Assembly (NCBI RefSeq): GCF_024347295.1
Contig: NZ_AP025459.1
Location: 868,001 to 932,000, forward strand
Direction: 5' to 3'
Length of the DNA: 64,000 bases
Source: Vibrio artabrorum
GTDB lineage: Bacteria; Pseudomonadota; Gammaproteobacteria; Enterobacterales; Vibrionaceae
A program made the position numbers and the translations under genes. The notes under the pieces were generated by a model that did no database searches, had not been told where the DNA came from, and saw nothing but the letters and a program-made list of their open reading frames with translations. Each line of letters starts with the position of its first letter. The first letter of the stretch is position 1. This document shows positions 45,181-55,021 of this stretch, piece after piece.

Positions 45181-46092
45181 ATGAAAAGTACTGAGCTAAA
45201 TTTAATTCCGATATTTGTCGCTATCTATGAAGAGCAGAACTTATCTAGGGCTGCTAATCGCATGGATATAAGCCAACCGGCTGTGAGTAAGGCGCTTGCA
45301 CGCTTGCGAGATATCTATGATGAGCCACTGTTTCACCGAACCACGTCAGGCGTAGCGCCAACCACTTTTGCTATTGATATTTATCCAGCTATGTCTGCGG
45401 CTTTGAAAAACTTTACATCAACACTGTCTGCATCACGCGATTTTGATCCTAAAACATCAAATCGTATTTTTTCTGTTGCTTGTGTTTCCGCAGCAAGCTA
45501 TGAAATTATGCCAAGAGCGATGCAGTTGATCAGCCAAGTTGCACCTAACATCGCGTTAGAAGTTCACCCTCTGTTTACAGAAGATTTTGAGTCAGACTTA
45601 AGGCTGCAAAGGCACGATGTGATCATTGACATGACGCCAAGAGGACGAACCACACTCAAGCATGAAGTGCTATCTGCCGAAGAGCTTGTGGTTGTTTGTC
45701 GGCATGATCATCCGACAATTGGTGACACTATTGATATGGCACAATTCTTAGCGCATGAACATGTAGTGGTTGCGCGTTGGCATGCACGTAAAAGCTTATT
45801 AAGTTCTGACCATTTTAGTGAGTTGGAGAAACGCAGAATCGTGTATCGCGCTGCGGGCGTTGTTGAGATGCTTCCAGTTATTGAGGGTTCGGATGCGATT
45901 GGTGTTATGCCTATTTCATCGGTGCGTTGTTTTGCTGAAAAGTACGCGGTAAAAACATTGCCATTACCATTCGAACTGGAAGAACTCGATATGTGTATGA
46001 TCTGGCACCCAAGCCGCACTAACGAGACAAGTCATCAATGGCTGCGCGCTAAAATCAAAGCAGCAGCAAAAGCTATCTCAAAGGTAAGTTAA
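45181..46092 (+). CDS. LysR-family transcriptional regulator
   Basis: This 303-residue protein has an N-terminal winged helix-turn-helix (L-S-R-A-A-N-R-M-D-I-S-Q-P-A-V-S-K-A-L-A-R-L-R, residues 20-45, in two blocks) and a ligand-binding domain with the usual D-P-K-T-S-N-R-I-F opening. It lies between the MoxR operon and the phosphatase/maturase genes and is the only dedicated regulator in the island, so it probably controls the sulfatase, MoxR and maturation genes. The small-molecule signal (perhaps a sulfated or desulfated product) is unknown. It is read in the same direction as the MoxR operon, 78 bp behind it. Confidence 0.93.
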   Translation: MKSTELNLIPIFVAIYEEQNLSRAANRMDISQPAVSKALARLRDIYDEPLFHRTTSGVAPTTFAIDIYPAMSAALKNFTSTLSASRDFDPKTSNRIFSVACVSAASYEIMPRAMQLISQVAPNIALEVHPLFTEDFESDLRLQRHDVIIDMTPRGRTTLKHEVLSAEELVVVCRHDHPTIGDTIDMAQFLAHEHVVVARWHARKSLLSSDHFSELEKRRIVYRAAGVVEMLPVIEGSDAIGVMPISSVRCFAEKYAVKTLPLPFELEELDMCMIWHPSRTNETSHQWLRAKIKAAAKAISKVS

Positions 46093-46222
46093 GTGTTCTT
46101 TTGGGGACGGGAGACCGATTTATTAACGAATATCTATCGGGGAGTACCTGACGATAGTTGGTATCTTGAACTAAAATTACAGATGAAAGCGATACGCTTT
46201 GATAGCTGAAAAGCTAATGGCA

Positions 46223-46276
46223 ACAAGAGCCGTTTATCGCTCTAGAATCAATCTGTTTTGATAAAACGGCTCTTGT
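46223..46276. repeat. 16-17 bp inverted repeat between convergent LysR and phosphatase genes
   Basis: ACAAGAGCCGTTTATC (46223-46238) and GATAAAACGGCTCTTGT (46260-46276) match with one extra A. The stem is long for a terminator, the loop is 21 bases, and no T-run follows. It may serve as a bidirectional transcription barrier for the convergent genes, or be a small palindromic repeat element. Confidence 0.7.
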
Positions 46277-46325
46277 GTGTCGAACAGGGTTTAAAACGTT
46301 GAATGGCAAACGTCAGTCGTTTCGA

Positions 46326-48008
46326 TTACTCGACGATTTCTTGCAGCACTTCTCCAATTGACCCGCTTGGTTGGGTGATACCCAGTTTGTTCGACAGTGT
46401 TGGCGCAATGTCATATGGCGTAATTGGACGAGAAACCTTCTTAGCGTCCACATCATAGCCAGCGAAAATAACCGGTACATGTGTGTCATATTTCCAAGGT
46501 GAGCCATGAGTTGAAGCAATTTGTAGGCCTTCCATGTCGTTAATGTAGCTGCGCGGTGCAAAGACTACATACACGTCGCCAGAACGAGCAGGGTGATAGT
46601 TGTTTTTGATGAGCTGCATCACATGCGTATCCGGTACTCGGTTGGCTGCGATATCACTGCTTGATACAGCAAATGCAACGCCTTTCACTTTTGCAATTTC
46701 ATCAGCAATGGCTTCTTGTACCTTAGCCAGATCTAGCTTCTTCTCAGCAATGAGATCATGATTCAGATAGATATAAGGTTGCGCATACAAACGAATTGCG
46801 TCTTTGCTTAGACCAAATTCATCCTTCAATCGTTTCTCAACACCACTCGAGAGTAGTGTGTCTTTATTGAAGTATTGGGCTTGATTGAAACCAAGCGCAT
46901 TTGCCGCAGGTGAAGATTCAGGCACACCATGATCGGCAGACAGCACAATTAATGTGTTTTTTAGCCCAACTTGGTTATCCACGGTTTTGAAAAGCTTAGC
47001 GAGAGTCTTATCAAGTCGGATAAGGTTGTCTTCTGTTTCTAGGCTTTCTGGGCCGTAAAGGTGCACCACGTAGTCGTTTGATGAGAAACTCACAGACAGA
47101 TAGTCGGTCACGTCGCCTTGGCCAAGCTTCTCTTGCATCAACAAGGTGCTAGCGAAGTTTTCCGTGATCTCGTCACCAGCAGGGCTGACGGTTAGGGTGG
47201 TGCTGTAGTACTTGTAACTTGCCGGGCCGTATGGATGAGGGAAGGTGCGTTGGAAATCACCGAGTTTCACTTTGTGTTCGGTATCGTGTTCTTGCAATGT
47301 GTATTTCTCACGCGGTAATGAGAGCGCCCACTTCTGTTTGGAATACTGAGCAGCAATCGCTTTCTCGTTCCAGCGTGATACCCAATCTGGGTACTGGTCG
47401 TAATAATAGTTACTGGTGACAAATTCAGATTGTGCTTTGGAGAACCAGAAGGCTTTACCACTGTGTCCCGCCAATGAGATTGCACCGCGGTCTTTCACAG
47501 ATACGCCGAACACTTTTGATTTGCCACTATTGGAAATCGTCAGCTCATCACCAAACGTGGTGGAGAGTATTGGCTCCGGAGAGCGGCCATCGCCTTGTGC
47601 TGTCTTCTGCGTTGGGTCGATCTCTGTTGCTTTGTCGACACCCGCACCAGAGGTCAGCATTTGGTAATTAGCGTCTTCTACGTTATACACCAAACGTTCT
47701 TCGCTACGGTCATACCAAACATTGCCTACCATGCCGTGTACGCTGGGTGGAGCGCCTGTTGCAAGCGATACATGGCCCACAATCGTTTCTGTGTTGCCAT
47801 GTTGGTAGTTCGCGTTGGTGTAGTAAGTACCGTCTTCCATTAAGTACCGGAAACCACCTTCACCGAAGTTGTGCTTATACCGTTCGATTAGGTCTGCGCG
47901 CAGGCCATCTACCGTGATTTGAAGGATGAGATTTGGCTTTTCTGTAGCCGAAGCTGGGAGAGCACAGAGTAACGCGAGGGTTAGTCCTGAAAGCTTGGTG
48001 TATTGCAT
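46326..48008 (-). CDS. Periplasmic alkaline phosphatase/phosphodiesterase superfamily protein, PafA-like
   Basis: This 560-residue protein has a signal peptide (cut near P-A-S-A-T at about residue 22). The alkaline phosphatase superfamily site is complete: metal aspartate in I-T-V-D-G-L-R-A-D (about residue 33), the nucleophile region N-A-N-Y-Q-H-G-N-T-E-T-I-V-G-H (about residue 72-80), in which threonine is the likely nucleophile, and L-S-A-D-H-G-V-P-E (about residue 350). The G-A-P-P-S-V-H-G-M-V-G-N-x-W block is typical of the PafA group of phosphate-irrepressible phosphatases. Sulfatases belong to the same superfamily. It is transcribed towards the LysR gene. AAGGAAA lies before the ATG. 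Confidence 0.9.
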   Translation of the reverse strand: MQYTKLSGLTLALLCALPASATEKPNLILQITVDGLRADLIERYKHNFGEGGFRYLMEDGTYYTNANYQHGNTETIVGHVSLATGAPPSVHGMVGNVWYDRSEERLVYNVEDANYQMLTSGAGVDKATEIDPTQKTAQGDGRSPEPILSTTFGDELTISNSGKSKVFGVSVKDRGAISLAGHSGKAFWFSKAQSEFVTSNYYYDQYPDWVSRWNEKAIAAQYSKQKWALSLPREKYTLQEHDTEHKVKLGDFQRTFPHPYGPASYKYYSTTLTVSPAGDEITENFASTLLMQEKLGQGDVTDYLSVSFSSNDYVVHLYGPESLETEDNLIRLDKTLAKLFKTVDNQVGLKNTLIVLSADHGVPESSPAANALGFNQAQYFNKDTLLSSGVEKRLKDEFGLSKDAIRLYAQPYIYLNHDLIAEKKLDLAKVQEAIADEIAKVKGVAFAVSSSDIAANRVPDTHVMQLIKNNYHPARSGDVYVVFAPRSYINDMEGLQIASTHGSPWKYDTHVPVIFAGYDVDAKKVSRPITPYDIAPTLSNKLGITQPSGSIGEVLQEIVE

Positions 48009-48154
48009 AGAGTTTCCTTATTCACTGTTGCCGCTGAGTTCTAATGTTTGGCCAGATTTCTAACGTGTGTACAGTGCGAATCGTATTTTTAGTCTTGTGG
48101 TGAGGCTTTAGTGAGCCGTAACTTTTGGCACCTTTAACTCGTGCACATCTTTCG

Positions 48155-48943
48155 CTAGTTCGTATCCTTCACTAAACGTAAGCCCATGTCCGACATGGTG
48201 ATCGATTGGCTTGCAAAATCACGACGGTAACTTTCAGATTCATTTTCGTCATAAGCAAAGCTGCCACCGCGAACCGATTTGTGTGATAAACCGACGTCGC
48301 TGTGTTTTGCGTTGTTAGGGTTGTCTGTTGGACCGAATCGGTAGAAAGTGTCATCGAAGGCATCAATCACAAACTCACCCACGTTTCCGGTCATATCATA
48401 TAAGCCTAGTTCATTTGGTTTCTTTAGCCCGACGGGATGGGCGCGATTTTTAGAATTTGCTGAGTACCACGCAACATCATCTAAGTTATTGGAACCACTG
48501 TAAGTATAGCCCTTGCTCTTGTTGCCACCTTTCGCTGCAAATTCCCACTCAGCTTCAGTTGGTAAACGGTATTCTTCACCCGTAAGTTCGTTCAATTGTT
48601 CAACGAAGTAGTTTGCCTGTTGCCAACTTAAGTTATTGACCGGAATTTGTGGGTTTTGGAAATAACTGAGAGATGAACCCATTACCGACTCGAACAATTC
48701 TTGAGTCACTTCAAACTTCGCCATGTAGAAACTATCTACAGTTATATCTCGCGCTGGTCGTTCTGCTTTGCTTGCTTCAGGATCGTTCGAACCCATGGTG
48801 AATGTACCACCTTCAACTAGCACCATTTGTTGGTCAATTTGTTGGGCGATAGGGTGGGTAGGCACGCTCGTACAGCCGCTTAGGAAAAGAGTCATGGTGA
48901 CGCTGCTGATCGTCGCTAATTGTTTGTAATTGAAAAAGTTCAT
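48155..48943 (-). CDS. Lipoprotein with FGE-sulfatase (SUMF1-like) domain lacking catalytic cysteines
   Basis: I start at the ATG at 48943 because GAGG is six bases upstream; further ATG codons lie at 48946 and 48994. The 262-residue protein has a lipobox L-F-L-S-G-C (about residue 23) and one formylglycine-generating-enzyme-like domain: V-E-G-G-T-F-T-M-G-S, L-P-T-E-A-E-W-E-F-A-A, G-L-Y-D-M-T-G-N-V and V-R-G-G-S-F. The only cysteine is the lipid-modified one, so the copper-binding cysteine pair of true aerobic FGE is absent. It cannot be a maturase in the classical way. It may bind sulfatases or other substrate proteins at the outer membrane. It is divergent from the maturase gene. Confidence 0.88.
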   Translation of the reverse strand: MNFFNYKQLATISSVTMTLFLSGCTSVPTHPIAQQIDQQMVLVEGGTFTMGSNDPEASKAERPARDITVDSFYMAKFEVTQELFESVMGSSLSYFQNPQIPVNNLSWQQANYFVEQLNELTGEEYRLPTEAEWEFAAKGGNKSKGYTYSGSNNLDDVAWYSANSKNRAHPVGLKKPNELGLYDMTGNVGEFVIDAFDDTFYRFGPTDNPNNAKHSDVGLSHKSVRGGSFAYDENESESYRRDFASQSITMSDMGLRLVKDTN

Positions 48944-49002
48944 CATGTGCCTCAGACGTTCGAAATAGGCTCTAATACTAACGTTTAAGGTCATTCCTGT
49001 TG

Positions 49003-49019
49003 GTTATAAAGGGTATAAC
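49003..49019. promoter_or_regulatory. Palindrome in the divergent FGE-like/anSME promoter
   Basis: GTTATA-AAGGG-TATAAC (49003-49019) has the same 6-bp arms as the palindrome at 33957 but in swapped order. It may be a related regulator site. Confidence 0.4.
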
Positions 49020-49080
49020 ATGCCACCGACGTAATTGGGAATTATGATGAGAACAAGACATTAAGATAGGTAGATAAATC

Positions 49081-50388
49081 ATGCACATTACTCAAGGTCC
49101 ACAATATAACGGTAAAGCATCTAAGCGCTTACATGTCATGGCTAAGCCGATTGGCGCAGCGTGCAACATTGACTGTAAATATTGTTACTACCTAAGTAAG
49201 CAAGATTTGTTGGAGTACCAGAAAGGCCGCTCTCCTCGAATGGATGATGAGACGTTAGAAAGCTACATCCGACAATACATTGAAGGTCAAAATACCCCTG
49301 AAATCATCTTCTCATGGCAGGGTGGTGAGCCGACTATGCTCGGTTTAGCGTATTTTGAACGCGTGGTTGAGCTCCAGAAAAAGTACCAACCTGAAGGTGT
49401 ATTGATTTCAAATGACTTACAAACTAACGGCACATTGTTAAATGACGATTGGGCGGAGTTTCTTGCGAAGAATAACTTCCTGATCGGCTTGAGTATTGAT
49501 GGCCCTGAAATGCTGCACAACGCTTACCGTACTAACCGCGCGGGTCGTGGCACATTCAAACAAGTGATGGCTGCTGTCGAGCTGTTGCACAAACACCAAG
49601 TTAAATTCGCAACGCTAACCTGTGTGAATAACCTGACCAGTCAAAACGCCTTAGAAGTGTATCGCTTCTTACGTGACGTGGTGAAGTCTCCACAAATGCA
49701 GTTTATTCCTATCGTAGAACAGAAAACGTTCCGAACGGTTGCACCACAAACATCCCAAGTGAGCGAGCAGCTCAAACAAGGCGACAAACGTCTGATCCCC
49801 GGGCATAAAGATTCGATCATGGAATCGTGGTGTGTGTCGGATTTGGCTTGGGGTAATTTCCTTATTTCTGTATTTGATGAGTGGGCGAAGAACGACATCG
49901 GTAAGGTGTTTGTTCAGTATTTTGAAGCGAGCGTAGAAACATGGATTGGTCGCCCGAACCCACTGTGTACCTTAAATGAGATATGCGGAAAGGGCTTGGC
50001 AATGGAGCCAAATGGCGACGTATTCTCATGCGATCACTATGTTTACCCTGAGTACAAAATTGGCAATATTCATCACGAGAAACTTGATGATTTGGCGTAC
50101 AGCGCACCACAGCAAAAGTTTGGCTTTGCTAAATCACGCACACTGACCAGTCAGTGTCAGCAATGTGACTACAAGTTTGCTTGTCATGGTGAATGCCCTA
50201 AAAACCGCTTTATCAAAACTCGTGCAGGTGAGCCGGGATTGAACTATTTATGCGCGGGCTGGCACAAGTTCTTTTCTCATGTTGATAAATCGATGGCGTA
50301 TATCGCGCGTGCGATGAGACACCCCGTTGCTCATGGTAAGTACAGTGATTCTGTGATGATGGCGCGTCGAGCAGAACTGGCAAAATAA
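49081..50388 (+). CDS. Anaerobic sulfatase-maturing radical SAM enzyme (anSME)
   Basis: This 435-residue cytoplasmic iron-sulfur protein binds its radical cluster with C-N-I-D-C-K-Y-C (about residues 30-37). The SAM-binding W-Q-G-G-E-P-T (about residue 78) is present, and the SPASM domain holds the other clusters: C-T-L-N-E-I-C-G-K-G, F-S-C-D-H, and C-Q-Q-C-D-Y-K-F-A-C-H-G-E-C-P-K. It oxidises the active-site cysteine or serine of sulfatases to formylglycine before export, without oxygen. Both sulfatases in this island have the cysteine C-x-A-x-R target. As the FGE-like protein next door has no catalytic cysteines, this is the only visible maturase. It is divergent from that lipoprotein gene. 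Confidence 0.95.
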   Translation: MHITQGPQYNGKASKRLHVMAKPIGAACNIDCKYCYYLSKQDLLEYQKGRSPRMDDETLESYIRQYIEGQNTPEIIFSWQGGEPTMLGLAYFERVVELQKKYQPEGVLISNDLQTNGTLLNDDWAEFLAKNNFLIGLSIDGPEMLHNAYRTNRAGRGTFKQVMAAVELLHKHQVKFATLTCVNNLTSQNALEVYRFLRDVVKSPQMQFIPIVEQKTFRTVAPQTSQVSEQLKQGDKRLIPGHKDSIMESWCVSDLAWGNFLISVFDEWAKNDIGKVFVQYFEASVETWIGRPNPLCTLNEICGKGLAMEPNGDVFSCDHYVYPEYKIGNIHHEKLDDLAYSAPQQKFGFAKSRTLTSQCQQCDYKFACHGECPKNRFIKTRAGEPGLNYLCAGWHKFFSHVDKSMAYIARAMRHPVAHGKYSDSVMMARRAELAK

Positions 50389-50505
50389 ACGACGTTTGAG
50401 ACAAAGTTTTAAGTCAAGTTCTAGGTTTAGAGTTATCGATCCTAACGAAATTTAATCAGATATGAGTCTAGGGACGGGCTAAGTTCTCCAACTTAAGGTA
50501 ATACT

Positions 50506-51564
50506 ATGATGAAGAAGAGTTTAGCGACAGCGGTTGCTTTATTGGTTTCAACGTCCGCATTGATTTCAACGTCTGCGCTGGCAGCGAATAGCGTTCAAAA
50601 AATGGTTGACGCGCCAGCACAAAATATCAATCAAGTGCTTGAAGTGACGGACACTCAAACCCGCATTCAACAGTTGTCTTACATGGCACAAGATCAGAAT
50701 CAATCCGTTGAAAATCGTACTAGTGCACTGCAAGCGCTTGCTTCATACCCAAGCCAAAATGCGCTGGTGGCGGTGGCAAGAGGCTTAAAAGATCAAAACC
50801 CTGAAGTTCGTGAGGCGGCGATTATCGGTTCTGAACCTTACCAACTTGAGCACCGTTGGGCGTTAGTTTCGCCTTTGCTGAGCGATACAGATTCTATGGT
50901 TCGCCACACGGCGACATCCAATTTAATTCGTGATTTCAATGCATTAGATAACGACCAGAAAGCACAAATTGAACCACCAGTTACAGAGTTGATTCACTTC
51001 TTGGAAACGCAAAAGTCCGAAAAGTATCAATTACTGTTTGCTGATGTGCTCCGTTGGCACAATGACTGGGATAAGGCGGAGACGGTTTATCTAGAGTTGA
51101 TCAAGACTTACCCAAAAGAAGCACAGGTTTGGTTGAGCTACGCAGATAATTTTCGTGCACAGAACAAAGATCAACAAGCAGTCGAAGTATTAGATCGTGG
51201 TTTGGAGAATGTACCAAACAATGCTGCTCTGCACTATTCGAAATCGCTGACTCTGGTTCGTCTTGAAGACAAGACCGCAGCAGCTAAAGAGATTGAAGTG
51301 GCTGCGAAGCTAGCGAAAGATAACAGCTATTATTGGTACCTAAATGGGGTATTACAAGAAGCGTTGGATATCGACAAGTCGACGAAATCGTTCGAGACCG
51401 CGTATTTGATCTCGGGTTCTCCAGAGCAGTTATACGCGGTGTGCGATATCTATGTGCGTTATGGTAATGACAAGACCGATGATTGTTTAAGCGAACTGGG
51501 CAAAGTGGCTCCAGATTATGTTATCGAGCAGTTGAAAGAGAAACGAGTCAGCTCAAACTCGTGA
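50506..51564 (+). CDS. Secreted HEAT/TPR protein, haem-less paralogue of the octahaem cytochrome tail
   Basis: This 352-residue protein has a signal peptide (cut near A-L-A-A-N at about residue 27) and no haem motif. From about residue 60 it aligns with the C-terminal part of the octahaem cytochrome: A-L-V-A-V-A-R-G-L-K against T-L-I-S-L-A-R-A-V-K; H-R-W-A-L-V-S-P-L-L against D-R-W-Q-I-L-E-P-L-L; S-Y-Y-W-Y-L-N-G against P-Q-Y-W-Y-V-Y-G; and L-Y-A-V-C-D near the end against L-Y-A-Q-C-E. The two thus share HEAT and TPR repeats. It may compete for or extend the same periplasmic docking contacts. It is read in the same direction as the maturase, 117 bp behind it, and a weak terminator follows. 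Confidence 0.85.
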   Translation: MMKKSLATAVALLVSTSALISTSALAANSVQKMVDAPAQNINQVLEVTDTQTRIQQLSYMAQDQNQSVENRTSALQALASYPSQNALVAVARGLKDQNPEVREAAIIGSEPYQLEHRWALVSPLLSDTDSMVRHTATSNLIRDFNALDNDQKAQIEPPVTELIHFLETQKSEKYQLLFADVLRWHNDWDKAETVYLELIKTYPKEAQVWLSYADNFRAQNKDQQAVEVLDRGLENVPNNAALHYSKSLTLVRLEDKTAAAKEIEVAAKLAKDNSYYWYLNGVLQEALDIDKSTKSFETAYLISGSPEQLYAVCDIYVRYGNDKTDDCLSELGKVAPDYVIEQLKEKRVSSNS

Positions 51565-51588
51565 GTTTAAGTTGATCCAGTGTAAATC

Positions 51589-51625
51589 AAGCCAGTCGAT
51601 ATACTCGAGTGGCTTTGACTTTTTC
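51589..51625 (+). terminator. Probable terminator after the HEAT/TPR gene
   Basis: AAGCCA-G-TCGA (51589-51599) pairs with TCGA-G-TGGCTT (51605-51615) with one mismatch, and a short T-run follows. A second small hairpin, TGACAAC/GTTGTCA, lies at 51628-51655. Confidence 0.5.
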
Positions 51626-51817
51626 AATGACAACGAAGTTGACGTACGGTTGTCACTTTGAGTTCACTAAGTGATTAGCACGCTTGACCTACGTAATAAT
51701 ATTGAGAAGCGTTGAAGATGAAACCTTATTCAATCCATTCTTGTGTCAATGTTTTTACATTCGTCTCCAATGTCGGTGTATTCCAATTGAGGTTCGCTCC
51801 AATCTGTAGGTTCTTTG

Positions 51818-54800
51818 TTAACAAGCGACGCTTTCTATTTGGTTTAGTAGTTTCTCTTTACTTACAGGCTTCGCGACATACCCATCCATACCTGAATCAA
51901 AGCACTTTTGAATATCATCATCGATAACACTGGCCGTTAACGCGATAATAGGCGTTTTACTTAAGCCTTGGTTTTTCTCGTGTTTTCTGATCTCTCTTGT
52001 TGCTGTGAAACCGTCCATAACGGGCATCATACAATCCATCAGAATGATATCGAAGCTACTGTCGTTCAGGTACATGTCTACAGCAATCTGCCCATTGTCT
52101 GCAATTTCAAAGGCATAACCGGCCTTTTTTAGCATTATAGAAGCAACTTTCTGGTTCACTCTATTATCTTCAACTAGCAGTATTTTCTCAGGTTTGAGTG
52201 GCGTTGGTTTTTGTTCCGTTTCCTCTAGCAAAATAGGTTTTTCTGCTACCACGTTGAGAATTGGAGTGACGGTTGCGGGTTGTTTCTTAGGTTGGGCACT
52301 ATGGAACGCGGGGAGGGGCATTGCTTCGACCGAGGTGATAATTTTCTCTTTAAGCGTCTCGAATTTGAATGGCTTTGGTACGTAGTCATCCATACCCACG
52401 TCGAAACACTTCTGGATATCGTCATCGATGACACTGGCGGTCAATGCAATGATCGGGACGCGACGGGTTGCCCCTGTTTCTTTTTCAATTCGTCGGATAT
52501 TGCTTGTTGCATCAAAGCCATCCATAACGGGCATCATGCAATCCATAAGTATCGCCGCGTAATCCGGGTTAGCGGTGAACATGTCAATGGCTTCTTGTCC
52601 ATTATTCGCAAACTCGAATTCAAAGCCACTCTTACCGACATGGAGCCCAGCAATCTTCTGGTTGATCTTGTTGTCTTCGACGATGAGGATTTTATCTTGG
52701 ATTTCTCTCGTTTGCAGGCCTATCTTTGATAGTTCTGTTAACCCTCGTATATCACAAAGCTCAATCGCTTTAATTAAACGCAAGCCGAGCAAGGGGTGCG
52801 CGACTTGCGCTGTAACATAGTCGCCAAGATCCGCTGGCTCACTTAAGAATGATCGTATCAAACAGATAGTGATGCCGTTTAAATGCAGCTTAGCTAAGTG
52901 ATCTACGTAGTCGCTCGCCAGGAATGCGTCATCTTCCACGAAAACGACGGTGATTGGCTTTGAGTATTTTTGAGTGGCGAGTTGTTGTGTCATTGCCGTA
53001 GTATCATTGGTGGTGTGAGTCACCTCTAACCCATAAAGGTTAAGTTCACTTTCTATTCGTTGTGAAAGCATCTTATCGTTGCTCAGAATATAGATATTAC
53101 CGGTCGCTACACTTGGTTTAGGAAAGACGAGATCAATGGGTAAATCTAGGTCGAAGTAGAAACAGCTCCCTTTACCTTTAACAGAGTCGAGTTGAATTTG
53201 TCCCCCCATCAGTTCAACCAATTGTGTACTGATAGCTAGGCCGAGCCCCGTCCCACCAAATTGGCGTGTCGTTGAATTATCTTCTTGAGCAAAGGGTTCA
53301 AATATCTGTTTTTGTTGCTGTGAATCGATCCCAATACCTGTGTCTCGTACAGCAAACCGAATGGTGACACTGTTTTCTGCTTTTTTGAGCGTTTGGAGCG
53401 ATAATGTCACGCCACCTTCTGTAGTAAACTTGACCGCGTTCGACATAAAATTCATTATGATTTGTCTTAAACGGTGATCGTCTATCATCACTCGTGCCGG
53501 TGTGTCTGGACTGATGTCGACGTTAAGTGAGATGTTTTGTTCTTTTGCTTTTGGCGCAACAATGGATGCGATGTCATATATTGACTCTCTAATGGACGCC
53601 GAGTGTGGGCTAATTAATAGCATGCCAGATTCAATTTTAGAGAAGTCTAAGATATCGTTGATTAAACTCAGTAGCAGTTGAGACGAGGTTTCAATTGTAT
53701 CAACGTAATCGCGTTGTGTGGGGGTTAGAGGAGTATCGGACAAAATCTCCGAGATACCGATGACTCCATTCAAGGGAGTACGAATTTCATGTGACATGTT
53801 GGCTAAGAAGCTGCTTTTGGCTTTGCTTGCTTGGATTGCATTATCTTTCGCTTGCTCAGCGTCATCTTTGGCTTTCTCTGCATCTTCTTTTGCTTGGGTT
53901 AGTTTTTCTTGAGCATTGTCTTTTTCTATGGTCAATCGTTCAACCTGTTGGGCAAACAGGCTGAGTTCATCTTTACCTTGAACCAATTGCTTTAAAGAGG
54001 GGCGTGGTTCACCTTTCTCATGTTTTAAAAAATTAAGCACTAATTCAAGGTTATTGGTCACTTGTCTTGCAAGGCTCAACGCCAACCCCATGACGATTGC
54101 AGCTAGCAACGTAACGATCGTAATAAACAGGGTTCTTTGCATCTGAGCATTTGAGATGGCTTGAGCAACCTCAACTTTAAACTCGTGTTTGATGACATCT
54201 TCTAGATTTTGTAACAAGCTAAAGCGAGTGTTCATGGCCTTTAACTCACTGGATATTTCTTCACGCGTCAGCTGTTGTGTGCCCGAAATATCATGAAGTT
54301 CATGACGAATTTCTTGGCTTTGAATAAAAACATCGTTTTTAAATACTTCCACCATTAACGAGACTTGGCGTTCATTCGTATTCAAAGCCACGAAACGTTC
54401 TAAAAATAGGAGTTGGCGTGCACTTAGGCCTTCGATGGTCTCCGCCAGTTCAAAATCGTATTCATTCTTTTGTTGGTAGATATCAACTAAAGATGAACTT
54501 AACTTAAACTCTTCGTTTGACCAAAACATCAGCCACTCTATCTGCAGTAAAGCAGCAAGGTGTTGTTGAATCTCTCGTTTGGTGACGTCGAAAGGCACTT
54601 TTTCGATTGTGAGTAACAGTTGCTGGTATAAATGACTTTGCCATTCAATGGCGTTAAGTTGGTCATAACTGTCAGTGCTTTTTATCATTAACAATGTGGC
54701 TTGACTGAAGTCTGCGATTAATTGATTAACTTCTTGATCACCCTCTTTAAAAAGATTAGGGGCGAGGGCTTTTAAATTCACATTGAGCTGTTCACTTCGC

Positions 54801-55021
54801 TCAACAAATTCTTCGGCGTTAGGTGTTAAAGTGCTTTTGTATAACAGCGAAACATCTTCTAAGTATTCAGCCAATTGACTTGTTCGTTCAAAGTCAGCTA
54901 ACTGAGTCGTTAAAACATGAGCCTGCCTACCCGCTAAAAAAAGGAGTAGTGAAATAGGGAGTAAAACTAAGCCAAAGAGCTTGTGTTTGACTGAAAGGTT
55001 ATTCCAGACTGTGAATGCCAT
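51818..55021 (-). CDS. Hybrid sensor histidine kinase with two intact receiver domains
   Basis: This 1067-residue membrane protein has membrane segments near residues 14-32 and about 300-325 enclosing a helical periplasmic sensor. A short coiled coil ([15 protein letters not shown]) follows, then the kinase core with [11 protein letters not shown] (about residue 410), [15 protein letters not shown] and G-T-G-L-G-L-A. One degenerate receiver (about residues 635-745) precedes two intact ones (about 780-895 and 945-1065), each with [13 protein letters not shown] and [17 protein letters not shown]. The last two are very similar, so one is a recent internal duplication. There is no histidine phosphotransfer domain, so a separate Hpt protein is needed. 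Confidence 0.93.
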   Translation of the reverse strand: MAFTVWNNLSVKHKLFGLVLLPISLLLFLAGRQAHVLTTQLADFERTSQLAEYLEDVSLLYKSTLTPNAEEFVERSEQLNVNLKALAPNLFKEGDQEVNQLIADFSQATLLMIKSTDSYDQLNAIEWQSHLYQQLLLTIEKVPFDVTKREIQQHLAALLQIEWLMFWSNEEFKLSSSLVDIYQQKNEYDFELAETIEGLSARQLLFLERFVALNTNERQVSLMVEVFKNDVFIQSQEIRHELHDISGTQQLTREEISSELKAMNTRFSLLQNLEDVIKHEFKVEVAQAISNAQMQRTLFITIVTLLAAIVMGLALSLARQVTNNLELVLNFLKHEKGEPRPSLKQLVQGKDELSLFAQQVERLTIEKDNAQEKLTQAKEDAEKAKDDAEQAKDNAIQASKAKSSFLANMSHEIRTPLNGVIGISEILSDTPLTPTQRDYVDTIETSSQLLLSLINDILDFSKIESGMLLISPHSASIRESIYDIASIVAPKAKEQNISLNVDISPDTPARVMIDDHRLRQIIMNFMSNAVKFTTEGGVTLSLQTLKKAENSVTIRFAVRDTGIGIDSQQQKQIFEPFAQEDNSTTRQFGGTGLGLAISTQLVELMGGQIQLDSVKGKGSCFYFDLDLPIDLVFPKPSVATGNIYILSNDKMLSQRIESELNLYGLEVTHTTNDTTAMTQQLATQKYSKPITVVFVEDDAFLASDYVDHLAKLHLNGITICLIRSFLSEPADLGDYVTAQVAHPLLGLRLIKAIELCDIRGLTELSKIGLQTREIQDKILIVEDNKINQKIAGLHVGKSGFEFEFANNGQEAIDMFTANPDYAAILMDCMMPVMDGFDATSNIRRIEKETGATRRVPIIALTASVIDDDIQKCFDVGMDDYVPKPFKFETLKEKIITSVEAMPLPAFHSAQPKKQPATVTPILNVVAEKPILLEETEQKPTPLKPEKILLVEDNRVNQKVASIMLKKAGYAFEIADNGQIAVDMYLNDSSFDIILMDCMMPVMDGFTATREIRKHEKNQGLSKTPIIALTASVIDDDIQKCFDSGMDGYVAKPVSKEKLLNQIESVAC

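Noticed and set aside
48155..48943. An aerobic formylglycine-generating enzyme
   Set aside because: The domain is of that family, but the required cysteines are missing.
51712..51927. A 71-residue plus-strand frame downstream of the HEAT/TPR gene
   Set aside because: It overlaps the 3' end of the hybrid kinase on the other strand and has no ribosome site or recognisable feature.
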